DNA from: VBOC01 sp035635475
GTDB lineage: Bacteria; Bacteroidota; Ignavibacteria; UBA10030; SZUA-254
DNA length: 34,779 bases
Assembly (NCBI GenBank): GCA_035635475.1
Contig: DASQAZ010000019.1
Span: 1 to 34,779, forward strand
Reading direction: 5' to 3'
Of the stretch, positions 22,439 through 31,101 are shown in pieces (position 1 is the stretch's first letter; every line of letters starts with the position of its first letter). The position numbers were made by a program, and so were the translations under genes. The notes beneath the pieces are model-generated. The model saw nothing but the letters and a program-made list of their open reading frames with translations, did not search any database and was not told the DNA's origin.

Positions 22439-23383
22439 TCAGGAGTGATGGCTTTCAAGAAACCGCTCCGCGTCAAGCGCCGCTATGCAGCCCGTTCCCG
22501 CGGCAGTCACCGCCTGCCGGTAGGTCGGATCGGCGACATCGCCTGCTGCGAAAACACCCGGAACGCTCGTCGAGGTGGAGGGGTGTTTCACCACAATATA
22601 GCCGCTCGGGGTCATGTCCAGTTGGCCGGCAAAGATTTTAGTATTCGGCTCGTGACCGATGCCGATGAAAAGGCCGTCGGTCCGGAACGGCCTGACTTCC
22701 TTGGTTTTCAGATTCCTGATCTTGATCCCGGTGACCTTTCTTTTTCCGTTTTCCTGGACTCCAATCACTTCCTCGACCGTTGACTCCCATAGGAACGATA
22801 TCTTCGGATTTTTCATCGCCCTGTCCTGCATGATCTTCGACGCGCGCAGCTTATCCCGGCGGTGAACCAGGGTGACCCTCGATGCAAACTTCGTCAGAAA
22901 GGAAGCCTCCTCAATCGCGGTGTCGCCGCCGCCGACCACGACGACCTCAAGGCCCCGGAAGAAAAAGGCATCGCACGTCGCACACGCCGAAACTCCATAT
23001 CCCGTATACTCCTTCTCGGAGGGCAATCCGAGCCACTTCGCAGAGGCGCCGGTCGCGATGATCACCGCATCGGCCCGGTATTCCTCCCCGTTCGAATGGA
23101 TCCGGAACGGGCGCACGGAGAAGTCGACTTTTGTCACATCCTGGAACAAGGTTTTCGCGTTGAAATGCTGCGCCTGCTTCCGGAACGCGTCCATCATTTC
23201 CGGGCCGAGGATTCCCTCGGGGAATCCGGGATAATTCTCCACATCGGTCGTGATCGTCAGCTGTCCCCCCGGTTGGATCCCCTCGAAGACAAGAGGATGC
23301 AAATTCGCGCGGCCCGCATAGAGCGCGGCGGTAAGTCCTGCCGGCCCCGAGCCGATTATAATAATCCTGTGATGGTTTTCCAT
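22439..23383 (-). CDS. trxB: Thioredoxin reductase
   Basis: TrxB uses NADPH and FAD to reduce thioredoxin. The 314-residue product has the FAD motif IIIGSGPAGLTAALYAGRANL, the redox disulfide CATC (Cys134, Cys137) in ACATCDAFFF, the NADPH loop VVVGGGDTAIEEA and the C-terminal FAD motif GVFAAGDV. All essential residues are present. The start ATG has only a weak GAG upstream. It follows queG by 16 nt on the same strand and is the last gene of the metH to trxB run. Confidence 0.97.
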   Translation of the reverse strand: MENHHRIIIIGSGPAGLTAALYAGRANLHPLVFEGIQPGGQLTITTDVENYPGFPEGILGPEMMDAFRKQAQHFNAKTLFQDVTKVDFSVRPFRIHSNGEEYRADAVIIATGASAKWLGLPSEKEYTGYGVSACATCDAFFFRGLEVVVVGGGDTAIEEASFLTKFASRVTLVHRRDKLRASKIMQDRAMKNPKISFLWESTVEEVIGVQENGKRKVTGIKIRNLKTKEVRPFRTDGLFIGIGHEPNTKIFAGQLDMTPSGYIVVKHPSTSTSVPGVFAAGDVADPTYRQAVTAAGTGCIAALDAERFLESHHS

Positions 23384-23399
23384 GCTCGCTTCGTTGTCC

Positions 23400-24341
23400 T
23401 TAATCGTTCGCCGGTTTTGATGTCATCGCCACCGTTGCATTCCGCGTGATGCCCTCGCGCTTCGCGCGTTTCATGGCACTTTTCCGGTACCGGGCCGTAA
23501 ACTCCTCCTTCGAAAGCGACGCCAGGTCTGTCAGTCGAGGCGCGATGTTCTGCCCGCGCGGCGCAAATTCCTGCAGATCCGTCGGCTTCGAAAATTTCGT
23601 ATTCCACGGGCAAACATCCTGACAGATATCGCAGCCGTAAACCCACCGGTCGAATTGTTCGCCAAGCTCCGGGGCAATCGGTCCCCGATGCTCGATTGTT
23701 AAATAAGAAATGCACCGGTTCGAATCCAGCACGTAGGGCTCGACGATTGCCTGCGTCGGACAGGCCTCGATACACAAGGTACATGTTCCGCACCGGTCCA
23801 CGGCCGGCTCATCGTAGTCTAACTCGATGTCGAGAATCATCTCGCCCAGAAATACCCACGAGCCGTACTCCTCCGTGATCACGTTCGTGTGTTTCCCTTC
23901 CCACCCTATGCCGGCCCGCTGCGCCCACAGCTTTTCCATCACGGGGCCCGTGTCGACATAGATCTTCCCGGCCGCGTGCGGATCTCTCCCCTGGACGAAG
24001 GCAAGGAGCTGCTTGAGACGCGACTCGAGCACGCCATGGTAGTCATCACCCCAGGCGTAGCGCGAGACCTTCCCGGTCTCCGGATCATCCGAGTGCGGGT
24101 TCGGAGTATGGTAATTCATCGCGACAGCGACAACCGAACGGGCTCCGGGAACAACACAGCCCGGGTCGACACGCTTCTCGAAATTCTGCGCCATCCAGCG
24201 CATCGTTCCGTGGTAACCGTTCTCAAGCCAATCAGAGAGCCGGGCCGAATCTGCTTCCAGCCGTTCCGCCCGGGCAATTCCCACCCTGCTGAATCCGAGC
24301 TCCAGAGCCCGATCCTTTATTTCCTTCGTCAATGCGCTCAC
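23400..24341 (-). CDS. queG: Epoxyqueuosine reductase QueG
   Basis: QueG is the cobalamin-dependent iron-sulfur enzyme that makes queuosine in tRNA from epoxyqueuosine. The 313-residue product has the N-terminal cobalamin-binding part, a likely catalytic acid in KIYVDTGPVMEK (Asp130), and two [4Fe-4S] ligand sets: CGTCTLCIEAC (184, 187, 190, 194) and C210 with CDICQDVC (237, 240, 244). The family signature HRGPIAPELGEQFDRWVYGC is clear. The length is normal for forms without HEAT repeats. The ATG overlaps the Rieske gene's stop as ATGA, so the two are coupled. Confidence 0.97.
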   Translation of the reverse strand: MSALTKEIKDRALELGFSRVGIARAERLEADSARLSDWLENGYHGTMRWMAQNFEKRVDPGCVVPGARSVVAVAMNYHTPNPHSDDPETGKVSRYAWGDDYHGVLESRLKQLLAFVQGRDPHAAGKIYVDTGPVMEKLWAQRAGIGWEGKHTNVITEEYGSWVFLGEMILDIELDYDEPAVDRCGTCTLCIEACPTQAIVEPYVLDSNRCISYLTIEHRGPIAPELGEQFDRWVYGCDICQDVCPWNTKFSKPTDLQEFAPRGQNIAPRLTDLASLSKEEFTARYRKSAMKRAKREGITRNATVAMTSKPAND

Positions 24342-24658
24342 GCGGTCTCGCCCGGCAGTTCGATGAAAAGGCTTTCTCCCTCGATTCGCACCGGATAGGT
24401 CGCTACGGATCCTTCTCCCGTCGTTGCCTTGCCCGTTCGGAGATCATAGGTCCATCCGTGCATGGGACAGGTGACACGAAGTCCCTCCAATTGGCCCTTG
24501 TGGAGCATCGAAAAATGCTGGTGCGCGCAGACATTATTAATCGCGAAGAAGCTCCCCTCTCGTTTGAATACGGCGATGTCCAAGCCGGCGCAGTGAACGA
24601 CGACCCCGCAGTCCTCGCGGACTTGACGCAGGGGCCCGATATTCACGAAACTTGGCAT
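24338..24658 (-). CDS. Rieske [2Fe-2S] protein, nitrite-reductase-small-subunit/ferredoxin type
   Basis: The 106-residue single-domain Rieske protein has CAH (Cys44, His46) and CPMH (Cys64, His67), the exact ligand set for a [2Fe-2S] cluster, within CAHQHFSMLHKG and VTCPMHGWTYDLRTG. There is no signal peptide or membrane anchor, so it is cytoplasmic and probably carries single electrons to an oxygenase or other partner. No oxygenase or nitrite reductase is next to it. It starts one base after the metallo-beta-lactamase-fold gene ends, and its stop overlaps queG. It may donate electrons to QueG or a neighbour, but that is only context. Confidence 0.9.
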   Translation of the reverse strand: MPSFVNIGPLRQVREDCGVVVHCAGLDIAVFKREGSFFAINNVCAHQHFSMLHKGQLEGLRVTCPMHGWTYDLRTGKATTGEGSVATYPVRIEGESLFIELPGETA

Positions 24659-25501
24659 TTATAAATCAACGGTGGAATCGAACCCGATCCCTCTCTCGGT
24701 CTGCTTGACCCGGCCCGCGACGATCCTCGGATCATGCTCGAAAAAGAGGATCCAATTTTCATCCAGCGCCCGGCCTAGAATACGTCTCTTTTCCTCAAGC
24801 GTGTCAAGCGGCCGCAGGTCGTACGCCATGATGTATGGCAGCGGAATATGAGAGGTTGTCGGAAAGAGGTCACAACAGTAAAGCAGGGTCCTCTTGCCGT
24901 CTGAAATTTTGGGCAATTGAAGGGCTGTCGTGTGCCCATTCAACACCAACAACGAAATATCAGGAAAAAGTTCAATTTCCCCCTCGACAAGCTCGAGCAC
25001 TCCCAAGTCGTGAAGCGGGATAAAATCATCCTGCATGAAGCTCCCTCGATCTTTCTCGCTGGGGTGAAGGGCTCGCTCCCAGTGGGCCTTCTGAACATGA
25101 TATCGGGCCTTGGGAAAGGTAAGCTTGAGTTTGCCGTCTTCAAAAAACGTCGACCCCCCGGCGTGGTCAAAGTGCAGGTGAGTGAGGATCACGTCGGTGA
25201 TATCGGAAGCGGCACAACCGTGGAGCGCGAGAGACCGCTTCAAATCGAAGGCGGTATTGTCGAGCCGGTAGATGTCGGCCTGCTTCTGCGTGAATTTCGA
25301 CCCGTTGCCGTTATCAACGAGAATTGTCTTCCCCCGGCCGGCGATCAGGAGGGAACGCGCGGCGAGCTCGATTCGGTTTCGCTCATCGGGCGGATTGAGC
25401 TTAGACCAGAGCGGTTTGGGCACGATGCCGAACATTGCGCCCCCATCCAGACCGAAACGACCCGTCTCGATTGGATGCAGCTCATATTCTCCTATTTTCA
25501 T
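24659..25501 (-). CDS. Metallo-beta-lactamase-fold hydrolase
   Basis: The 280-residue product belongs to the MBL superfamily. The metal motif HLHFDHAGG (His-x-His-x-Asp-His) follows DITDVILT. LNGHTTALQLP supplies the next His, and a CDLFP segment probably holds the bridging Asp. A C-terminal FFEHDPR may bring the last His. This pattern (VDNGNGSKF, HLHFDHAGG, NGHT) resembles lactonase-like or glyoxalase-II-like branches; the substrate is unknown. The start ATG has no Shine-Dalgarno site. It lies between the ferredoxin gene and the Rieske gene in the same run. Confidence 0.9.
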   Translation of the reverse strand: MKIGEYELHPIETGRFGLDGGAMFGIVPKPLWSKLNPPDERNRIELAARSLLIAGRGKTILVDNGNGSKFTQKQADIYRLDNTAFDLKRSLALHGCAASDITDVILTHLHFDHAGGSTFFEDGKLKLTFPKARYHVQKAHWERALHPSEKDRGSFMQDDFIPLHDLGVLELVEGEIELFPDISLLVLNGHTTALQLPKISDGKRTLLYCCDLFPTTSHIPLPYIMAYDLRPLDTLEEKRRILGRALDENWILFFEHDPRIVAGRVKQTERGIGFDSTVDL

Positions 25502-25547
25502 GCCGTAGGACCGGTCCCGGGCAATGCGATCGGAATCGGCGGAGTCC

Positions 25548-25886
25548 TCACTTCCGGAAGTGCGACGTCTCGGGAGTCAATTCTGGGAATTCCTTCCCGG
25601 GGTGCAGCGCCTTAGCACGCTGGAAGAGTTGCTCCTCGGTTTCAACCCGCTGTGGATCCGGGACACAGCAGTCGACGGGACACACGGCCGCGCACTGCTC
25701 GCGCTCAAAATGGCCGACGCATTCAGTACACTTCTCGGGAACGATGTAATAGAAATCGTTGGACAGAGGGTCATGCATCTCACCGTTCAGCTCCCACGGG
25801 ACACCGGGGGCATAGATAGCAATATTCGGACATTCCGGCTCGCATGCGCCGCAATTAATACATTCCTCGGTAATCATCGTCGCCAC
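25548..25886 (-). CDS. 2x[4Fe-4S] ferredoxin, YfhL-like, probable GTG start
   Basis: The 112-residue ferredoxin has ligands CINCGACEPEC for the first cluster and CTECVGHFEREQCAAVC for the second, with the eight-residue insert between the Cys pairs that marks the YfhL/Alvin type. Such ferredoxins have very low redox potential. I chose GTG at 25884-25886 because GGAGG lies 9 nt upstream and the protein then begins MATMITEEC, as relatives do; the ATG three codons later is possible. The much longer frame that starts at 26087 lies inside the DUF309 gene and is not real. The C-terminal tail is charged and has no motif. Confidence 0.93.
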   Translation of the reverse strand: MATMITEECINCGACEPECPNIAIYAPGVPWELNGEMHDPLSNDFYYIVPEKCTECVGHFEREQCAAVCPVDCCVPDPQRVETEEQLFQRAKALHPGKEFPELTPETSHFRK

Positions 25887-25902
25887 TGAACAACCCCTCC
25901 AG

Positions 25903-26304
25903 TTATCTCGAAACCGATCCCGTCCGCTCGGAAACGTGCGGGACGTGCGGATGAAGTCTTGGTATCCCCGACTCGTCGAACGCAGGCACGTCCCCCCGCA
26001 AGCCTTCTTCGGCCAGCGCAAGCCACCGCACAACTTCCATCGTGAACCGATCGAGTTCGAGCCCACGGTACGATGGACGATAGCCATCGAGCTTGCCCAG
26101 CCCCCGCGTAAACTGGCTTGCGGCGCCTTTGTAATTACTGTTGATGAAGTGATAGAAGCCGACAGACACCTGGATCAACCCCTGCAGAAAAAGACGATCA
26201 TGCCCCCGCGTATCATGCCACAGGTCTTCCAGGAGGTCGTGGCACTCGAAGTAACGCCCTCCGTTGAATTCCTCGATCCCCCGGGCGAACCTGTCATCGC
26301 TCAT
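25903..26304 (-). CDS. DUF309 domain protein
   Basis: The 133-residue product has the DUF309 hallmark FNGGRYFECHDLLEDLWHD (about residues 13-31), followed by FLQGLIQVSVGFYHFINSNYKGA, a helical pair with conserved His and aromatic residues. The function is unknown. I chose the ATG at 26302-26304 (MSDDRFARGIEEFNGG) because the upstream TTG at 26340 would add a hydrophobic stretch unlike the family. It has no Shine-Dalgarno site. It sits between metH and the ferredoxin gene and is likely cotranscribed with both. Confidence 0.85.
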   Translation of the reverse strand: MSDDRFARGIEEFNGGRYFECHDLLEDLWHDTRGHDRLFLQGLIQVSVGFYHFINSNYKGAASQFTRGLGKLDGYRPSYRGLELDRFTMEVVRWLALAEEGLRGDVPAFDESGIPRLHPHVPHVSERTGSVSR

Positions 26305-26350
26305 AGCGGTGATAATACGCAAAAGGGGAAGAATTTCCAAGCATCCGAAA

Positions 26351-29300
26351 TCATGATATATTGAAATACCTGGCTTCAGGGTGATGCACGATCAACGCCG
26401 ACGTCGATTGCTCCGGCACCAGTTGATATTCCTCTGTGATGCTGACGCCGATCCGCTCAGGTCTGAGCAGCTCGAACAACTTCACTTGATCCTCCAGGCT
26501 GGGGCACGCCGGGTAACCGAAACTGTAGCGGGAGCCGCGATAATGCTGGCTGAACAGCTTTTTGACCTCCGGGTTGTCTTCCTTGTCGATGCCGAGCTCT
26601 TCCCGGATCTTTTTGTGCCAGAACTCAGCCAGGGCTTCGGCAGATTCGACGCTGAGGCCATGGAAATAGAGATAGTCTTTGTAGTCGCCGGACGTGAACA
26701 GCTTCTGGCTGTATTCCGATGCAACAGTTCCCATCGTCACGAGGTGGAACGCCACCACGTCGAACCGTTCAGAATCGAGCGGGGCAAAAAAGTCCGATAT
26801 GCAGAAGAAGCGTCCCTTGCTCTGCCGTGGAAAGGAAAAGCGCATCCATTCGTCGAGGTTGGCACCCGCGGTGATCGCGCGGCCGGACGGAAGAAGTTTT
26901 GGATCCCACACCGACGAAGAATCGGCGAGACCTCCCGGGCGATAGACGATCAGGTCGTTGCCGTCTGAGCGGCAGGGGAAATAACCGTACACAACGTTCG
27001 GCTTGAGCAATCGATCCGCGATCACTTTTTTCTTCAGAGCCTCGAAATCAGGGTAGACTCGATCCTGAAGCAGGGTTTTGTATTCGGCTTCGGTAGACTT
27101 CCCGCGGCGAACCTGCCACTGCCCCCTGATCAATGCGGCCTCGTTGATATAGCCAAAGATCGTTTCCAGAGGAATCTCTTCGGCGATTTTTGCTCCCCAA
27201 AAAGGCGGGTTCGGGATCTCGGCAGGGGCGACAGCTCTTGGGGCCTGGGCGAATTCATGGGTTGTCATCGCAATCTTCGCCTCGAGGCCGGAAAGCGTCT
27301 CTGACTGAGCCGGTTCAAGTTCAGCAACAAGGACGGGTGGGGCCAACCCCTCGCCGTTCGTGGGAACGCTTGTTTTAGCCCCGCTGACGATTTGTTGCAT
27401 AAAATGAAGCCCATCGAAGGCATCATTCGCATAAAAGACCGATCCCTTGTAGATCCGGCGCAAGTCGCCCTCGACATATCGGCGCGTCAATGCCGCCCCA
27501 CCGAGGATCACGGGCGGCAACACTCCACGCTCATTCATCACTTCGAGATTTTCCTTCATGATGAGCGTCGATTTGACGAGCAGTCCCGACATTCCGATTG
27601 CGTCCGCGTGATGTTCCTCCGCCGCGGTGAGCATCCTCTCGAGGGGGCACTGGATGCCGAGGTTGTGGACCTTGTAGCCGTTGTTGGTGAGAATGATGTC
27701 GACAAGGTTCTTCCCGATATCATGGACATCGCCTTTCACGGTCGCGATCACCATCGTTCCTTTTGCCACTGAAGCTGCCTTGTCCATGAATTGCTCGAGG
27801 TAGGAGACCGACGATTTCATGACCTGGGCGGACTGGAGAACGAATGGAAGCTGCATTTGACCGCTGCCGAAGAGGTCGCCCACGACCTTCATTCCGTCGA
27901 GCAGAATCGTGTTGATGATATCCAGAGCCGCATATTTTTTCAAGCCTTCATCGAGATCCTCGGTCAATCCCACCAGGTCGCCCTCCACGATGCGGTTCTT
28001 GAGCCGCTCTTCGACTGCCTGGGCTCTCGGAGCTTTCTCGGCCACCTTGCCTTTCTTGCCCGCATAGAAGGCCAGCATGTCCTTCAGGGGGTCGGACGCC
28101 GATGTCCGCTCGTCGAAGATCAGCCGTCTGGAAATCTCCCTCTCCTCCTCGGAAATTTTATAAAGGGGCAGAATCTTGGACGCATGGACGATTGCCATGT
28201 CGAGTCCGTACTCGATCGCATAATGAAGGAAGACGCTGTTCAGAACATGCCGCGAATGCGGACTCAACCCGAACGATATATTGCTGACACCGAGGCTGGT
28301 GTGAACAGCCGGAAACTCCTTCTTGACGGCCCGCAGGGCCTCCAGCGTCTCGATGCCCGATTTGCGGAACTCTTCATCACCGGAGCCGAGCGTGAACGTG
28401 AGGGTGTCAAAAATAAGGTCATGTTCGGGAATTCCGAAACGCTGCGTTGCGAGGCGATGAATCCGGCGGGCAACCTCGAGTTTCCGCTCCGCGGTCTTTG
28501 CCATGCCCTTCTCATCGATGGTGAGTGCGACCACCGCTGCGCCGTATTTCTTGCAGAGAGGCAGGACCTTCTCCATCCGCTCCTCGCCGTCTTCCATGTT
28601 GATCGAATTGACGATCGCCTTACCGGCGATGCGCTGCAGCGCTTCTTCAATAACCGGCGCCTCCGTCGAGTCGATCATTAACGGCGCGGTCATCTGCGTG
28701 TTGAACCTCGTGATCAATTCGCGCATATCCCGCGCTTCATCGCGGCCGACGTATGCCGCACAGACGTCCAAAATGTGCGCGCCTTCCCTTATCTGCGCCT
28801 TCCCCATGCCGACCATGCCATCCCAGTCCTCCCGTGCCAGGAGTTCCCGAAACTGTTTGCTCCCGTTGGCGTTGGTCCGCTCGCCGATGAGTACCGGAGG
28901 CGGATCAATATGAAGGGGTGTGCTCTGGTAGAGGCTCGAACAGCTCGGGGCCATCTTTGGGCTTCGTTCCTTGGGTGAGAGCGAGCCGACCTCATCCACG
29001 AGTTTCTTGAGATGCGAGGGTGTCGTCCCGCAGCACCCTCCCACAACATTGACGCCGAGGTCTTTGACGAAGTGCGACAGATAGTAGACGAATTCATCCG
29101 GCGTCAGTTTGTAATGGGCGTGGCCGCCGACATTCTCAGGTATACCGGCGTTCGGCATGATGAAGACCGGCTTCGGGCTGTTCGCGCAGAGGTAGCGGAC
29201 ATTTTCCGACATTTCTTTGGGACCGGTCGCGCAATTCATCCCGATCAGGTCGATCTCATAAGGCTCGAGCGATGTGAGCGCCGCAGCAATCTCCGTACCC

Positions 29301-29905
29301 AAGAGCATCGTCCCCATCGTCTCTATCGTGATGGAAGCGATTACCGGGACCCGCGTCCGTGCCTCCGCAAAATATTTTGTAATGCCCGCGAGCGCCGCCT
29401 TTACCTGAAGCACGTCCTGGCACGTTTCCACGCAGAGGATGTCCGCGCCCCCTTCGACGAGTCCTTTCGCCTGGATATAGTACGCCCCCTCCATATCCAA
29501 GAAAGAGATGTGCCCGAGCGACGGGAGCTTCGTCGTCGGGCCCATGGAACCCGCGACAAAGCGGGGCCGGGCGGGAGTGGAAAAGTCCCGCGCGATTTTT
29601 TTCGCCAGCCTTGCAGCTTCAAGATTGAGGCGATGAGCCTGATCGGCCAGCCCGTACTCGGCGAGCACGATCGGCGTCGATCCGAAGCTGTCCGTTTCCA
29701 CGACGTCGCAGCCGGCTTCGAGAAAACCCGCGTGAATTTTTTCGACGGCAGCGGGCTTCGTGATCACGAGGTACTCGTTGCACCCCTGGTAGGGCTCCCC
29801 TCCGAAATCGTCCGCACTGAGGCCCTGGTCCTGGATCCCCGTGCCCATCGCTCCGTCGAGGACGATTATCTTTTCCTTGAGTATGTCGGGAAAACTCTTC
29901 GCCAT
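26351..29905 (-). CDS. metH: Cobalamin-dependent methionine synthase
   Basis: MetH moves the methyl group from methyltetrahydrofolate via cobalamin to homocysteine. The 1184-residue product has all four modules: homocysteine domain (about 1-325; zinc ligands Cys225, Cys291, Cys292), folate domain (about 337-600; GERTNANGSKQFRELL), cobalamin module (about 635-880; DVHDIGKN with axial His728), and the S-adenosylmethionine reactivation domain (about 890-1184; SRYSFGYPACP). The ATG at 29903-29905 gives MAKSFPDILKEKIIVLDGAMGT, as expected; the longer frame to 29983 runs through a terminator stem. The start has no good Shine-Dalgarno and sits 25 nt after the terminator's T run. I recognised no cobalamin or SAM riboswitch. 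Confidence 0.98.
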   Translation of the reverse strand: MAKSFPDILKEKIIVLDGAMGTGIQDQGLSADDFGGEPYQGCNEYLVITKPAAVEKIHAGFLEAGCDVVETDSFGSTPIVLAEYGLADQAHRLNLEAARLAKKIARDFSTPARPRFVAGSMGPTTKLPSLGHISFLDMEGAYYIQAKGLVEGGADILCVETCQDVLQVKAALAGITKYFAEARTRVPVIASITIETMGTMLLGTEIAAALTSLEPYEIDLIGMNCATGPKEMSENVRYLCANSPKPVFIMPNAGIPENVGGHAHYKLTPDEFVYYLSHFVKDLGVNVVGGCCGTTPSHLKKLVDEVGSLSPKERSPKMAPSCSSLYQSTPLHIDPPPVLIGERTNANGSKQFRELLAREDWDGMVGMGKAQIREGAHILDVCAAYVGRDEARDMRELITRFNTQMTAPLMIDSTEAPVIEEALQRIAGKAIVNSINMEDGEERMEKVLPLCKKYGAAVVALTIDEKGMAKTAERKLEVARRIHRLATQRFGIPEHDLIFDTLTFTLGSGDEEFRKSGIETLEALRAVKKEFPAVHTSLGVSNISFGLSPHSRHVLNSVFLHYAIEYGLDMAIVHASKILPLYKISEEEREISRRLIFDERTSASDPLKDMLAFYAGKKGKVAEKAPRAQAVEERLKNRIVEGDLVGLTEDLDEGLKKYAALDIINTILLDGMKVVGDLFGSGQMQLPFVLQSAQVMKSSVSYLEQFMDKAASVAKGTMVIATVKGDVHDIGKNLVDIILTNNGYKVHNLGIQCPLERMLTAAEEHHADAIGMSGLLVKSTLIMKENLEVMNERGVLPPVILGGAALTRRYVEGDLRRIYKGSVFYANDAFDGLHFMQQIVSGAKTSVPTNGEGLAPPVLVAELEPAQSETLSGLEAKIAMTTHEFAQAPRAVAPAEIPNPPFWGAKIAEEIPLETIFGYINEAALIRGQWQVRRGKSTEAEYKTLLQDRVYPDFEALKKKVIADRLLKPNVVYGYFPCRSDGNDLIVYRPGGLADSSSVWDPKLLPSGRAITAGANLDEWMRFSFPRQSKGRFFCISDFFAPLDSERFDVVAFHLVTMGTVASEYSQKLFTSGDYKDYLYFHGLSVESAEALAEFWHKKIREELGIDKEDNPEVKKLFSQHYRGSRYSFGYPACPSLEDQVKLFELLRPERIGVSITEEYQLVPEQSTSALIVHHPEARYFNIS

Positions 29906-29929
29906 GATCTTATCCAACCCTGTCAGGGG

Positions 29930-29992
29930 AAAAAAAGAACGGCGCGTCGAGTCCCGCCCTGTCGATGCCGGGACGGGATACAACCGCCGTTC
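29930..29992 (-). terminator. Strong intrinsic terminator directly before metH
   Basis: On the reverse strand GAACGGCG (29992-29985) pairs with CGCCGTTC (29944-29937), with an inner stem TCCCGTCCC/GGGCGGGA with one bulge, followed by seven T residues (29936-29930). It begins 23 nt after the stop codon of the thioredoxin-like gene and ends 24 nt before the metH ATG. It may end that gene's transcript or attenuate metH. A small CCCTG-T-CAGGG palindrome (29918-29928) follows. Confidence 0.88.
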
Positions 29993-30015
29993 GAAACGAA
30001 CCGATTTTCAAGCCA

Positions 30016-31035
30016 TTAATTGTGAGAGATCATCTCCTCATAGGCGCATGAAACGAACGATATCGAGTAGAGAGCGAAGCCGTTTGACCGGGTGCTGACT
30101 TTTAATCTGTGCTCGCCATACTCCTTGTTCCTGACCAGATTATACATCCGCCCCTGCTCGACCACAAGAAAACTCCTCCCCTGCTCATCGATCCGGATGT
30201 CCTCTCCCCTGTTCGTCTCATCGAGATAGGCATTATCCTGCCGGATGAAGACCTGAAAACTCTTCTCGCCCTCGGGCGTAAGCACCGCGTTCACTTCTTT
30301 TGCCTGGTATTGGATGGTCAGGTGCCCTTCGCGGCCCTCTGACTCGTTCAGTTTGAGATAATTCCTGTCGTTCAGCCAGTCGCCGTGGAGATAGATCCTG
30401 CCGTCCAGATAGTAGCCGGGGTCTTCATAGTGAATCGTCGACTCGGGCGAGTAGCCCTCTACATTGCCGATCGTACCACGCTGCCAGCCCGCCAGAACCT
30501 GGGGTGTCGCATGATAGCAAACCGCCCCGGCCCGATCCGACTCCCTGATCGGTTCCATCACGAGGGGGAGGTCGTCATGATAACCCGCATCCGTGACCAG
30601 CGATTGGATCGCGCGCTCGAAGTTCTCGTAGGAACCTTCCCCCTGCTGGATGTAGCGGATGAACCCGTGTTTGTCGATAAGATATCGCGTGGGCCAGACC
30701 TCCGCACGAAATGCGCTCCATATCAGAAAATCGTTATCCATCACGACGGGGTAAAAGATGTTCAACTTTTCGAGTGCGCTGCGGACGTTGATCGGGTCGC
30801 TCGCGAAGGGGAACCGGGGGGTGTGAACGCCGAGAACAGCAAGGCCCTTGTCGGAATACCGGCGATGCCACTCCTGGACGTACGGTAACGTCCGGAGGCA
30901 GCTCTGGCAGGCATAATCCCAGAAATCGACGAGGATGGGGTATCCTCGCAAAGCGCCAAGCGCTATGGGGTCGGAGTTAAACCAAAAGGCGCCATAAATC
31001 TCAGGCACGCGATATTGCTGCTGCAAGCTTTCCAT
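30016..31035 (-). CDS. Thioredoxin-fold protein with C-terminal sugar-binding-like domain (DipZ C-terminus-like)
   Basis: The 339-residue product has a TlpA-like thioredoxin fold (about residues 5-150): ILVDFWDYACQSCLRTLPYV with CQSC (Cys43, Cys46), then GVHTPRFPFA, and the cis-Pro region EVWPTRYLIDKHG. A beta-rich domain (about 185-335) resembles the C-terminal carbohydrate-binding-like module of DipZ proteins, which also have a CcdA-like membrane domain that is absent here. No signal peptide is visible, so it is probably cytoplasmic. The ATG at 31033-31035 has AGGGG 4 nt upstream, which is better than the TTG at 31050. A Bacteroidota-type promoter lies 35 nt upstream and a terminator follows the gene. 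Confidence 0.83.
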   Translation of the reverse strand: MESLQQQYRVPEIYGAFWFNSDPIALGALRGYPILVDFWDYACQSCLRTLPYVQEWHRRYSDKGLAVLGVHTPRFPFASDPINVRSALEKLNIFYPVVMDNDFLIWSAFRAEVWPTRYLIDKHGFIRYIQQGEGSYENFERAIQSLVTDAGYHDDLPLVMEPIRESDRAGAVCYHATPQVLAGWQRGTIGNVEGYSPESTIHYEDPGYYLDGRIYLHGDWLNDRNYLKLNESEGREGHLTIQYQAKEVNAVLTPEGEKSFQVFIRQDNAYLDETNRGEDIRIDEQGRSFLVVEQGRMYNLVRNKEYGEHRLKVSTRSNGFALYSISFVSCAYEEMISHN

Positions 31036-31069
31036 GCTGCCCCTGGGCAAGTCGAGGACAATCCTGTAT

Positions 31070-31101
31070 CAAATATAGAAAAATTTGAGGGGAGAATCAA
31101 G
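31070..31101 (-). promoter_or_regulatory. Bacteroidota-type promoter of the thioredoxin-like gene
   Basis: On the reverse strand CTTG (31101-31098), 20 nt and TATATTTG (31077-31070) match the TTG-N20-TAnnTTTG pattern with a perfect -7 box. The -33 box overlaps the rsmI stop codon. The expected leader is about 28 nt. Confidence 0.68.

Noticed and set aside
23356..23793. Reverse-strand open frame of 145 codons across the trxB/queG junction
   Set aside because: It is a shadow of queG, whose iron-sulfur motifs are unmistakable in the other frame.
25887..26087. N-terminal extension of the ferredoxin frame up to 26087
   Set aside because: It lies wholly inside the DUF309 gene in another frame and has no family resemblance; the GTG at 25886 with GGAGG fits better.
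29906..30015. Cobalamin or SAM riboswitch before metH
   Set aside because: Only about 110 nt are available, nearly all used by one terminator hairpin; no B12-box-like or SAM-I core pattern was seen.
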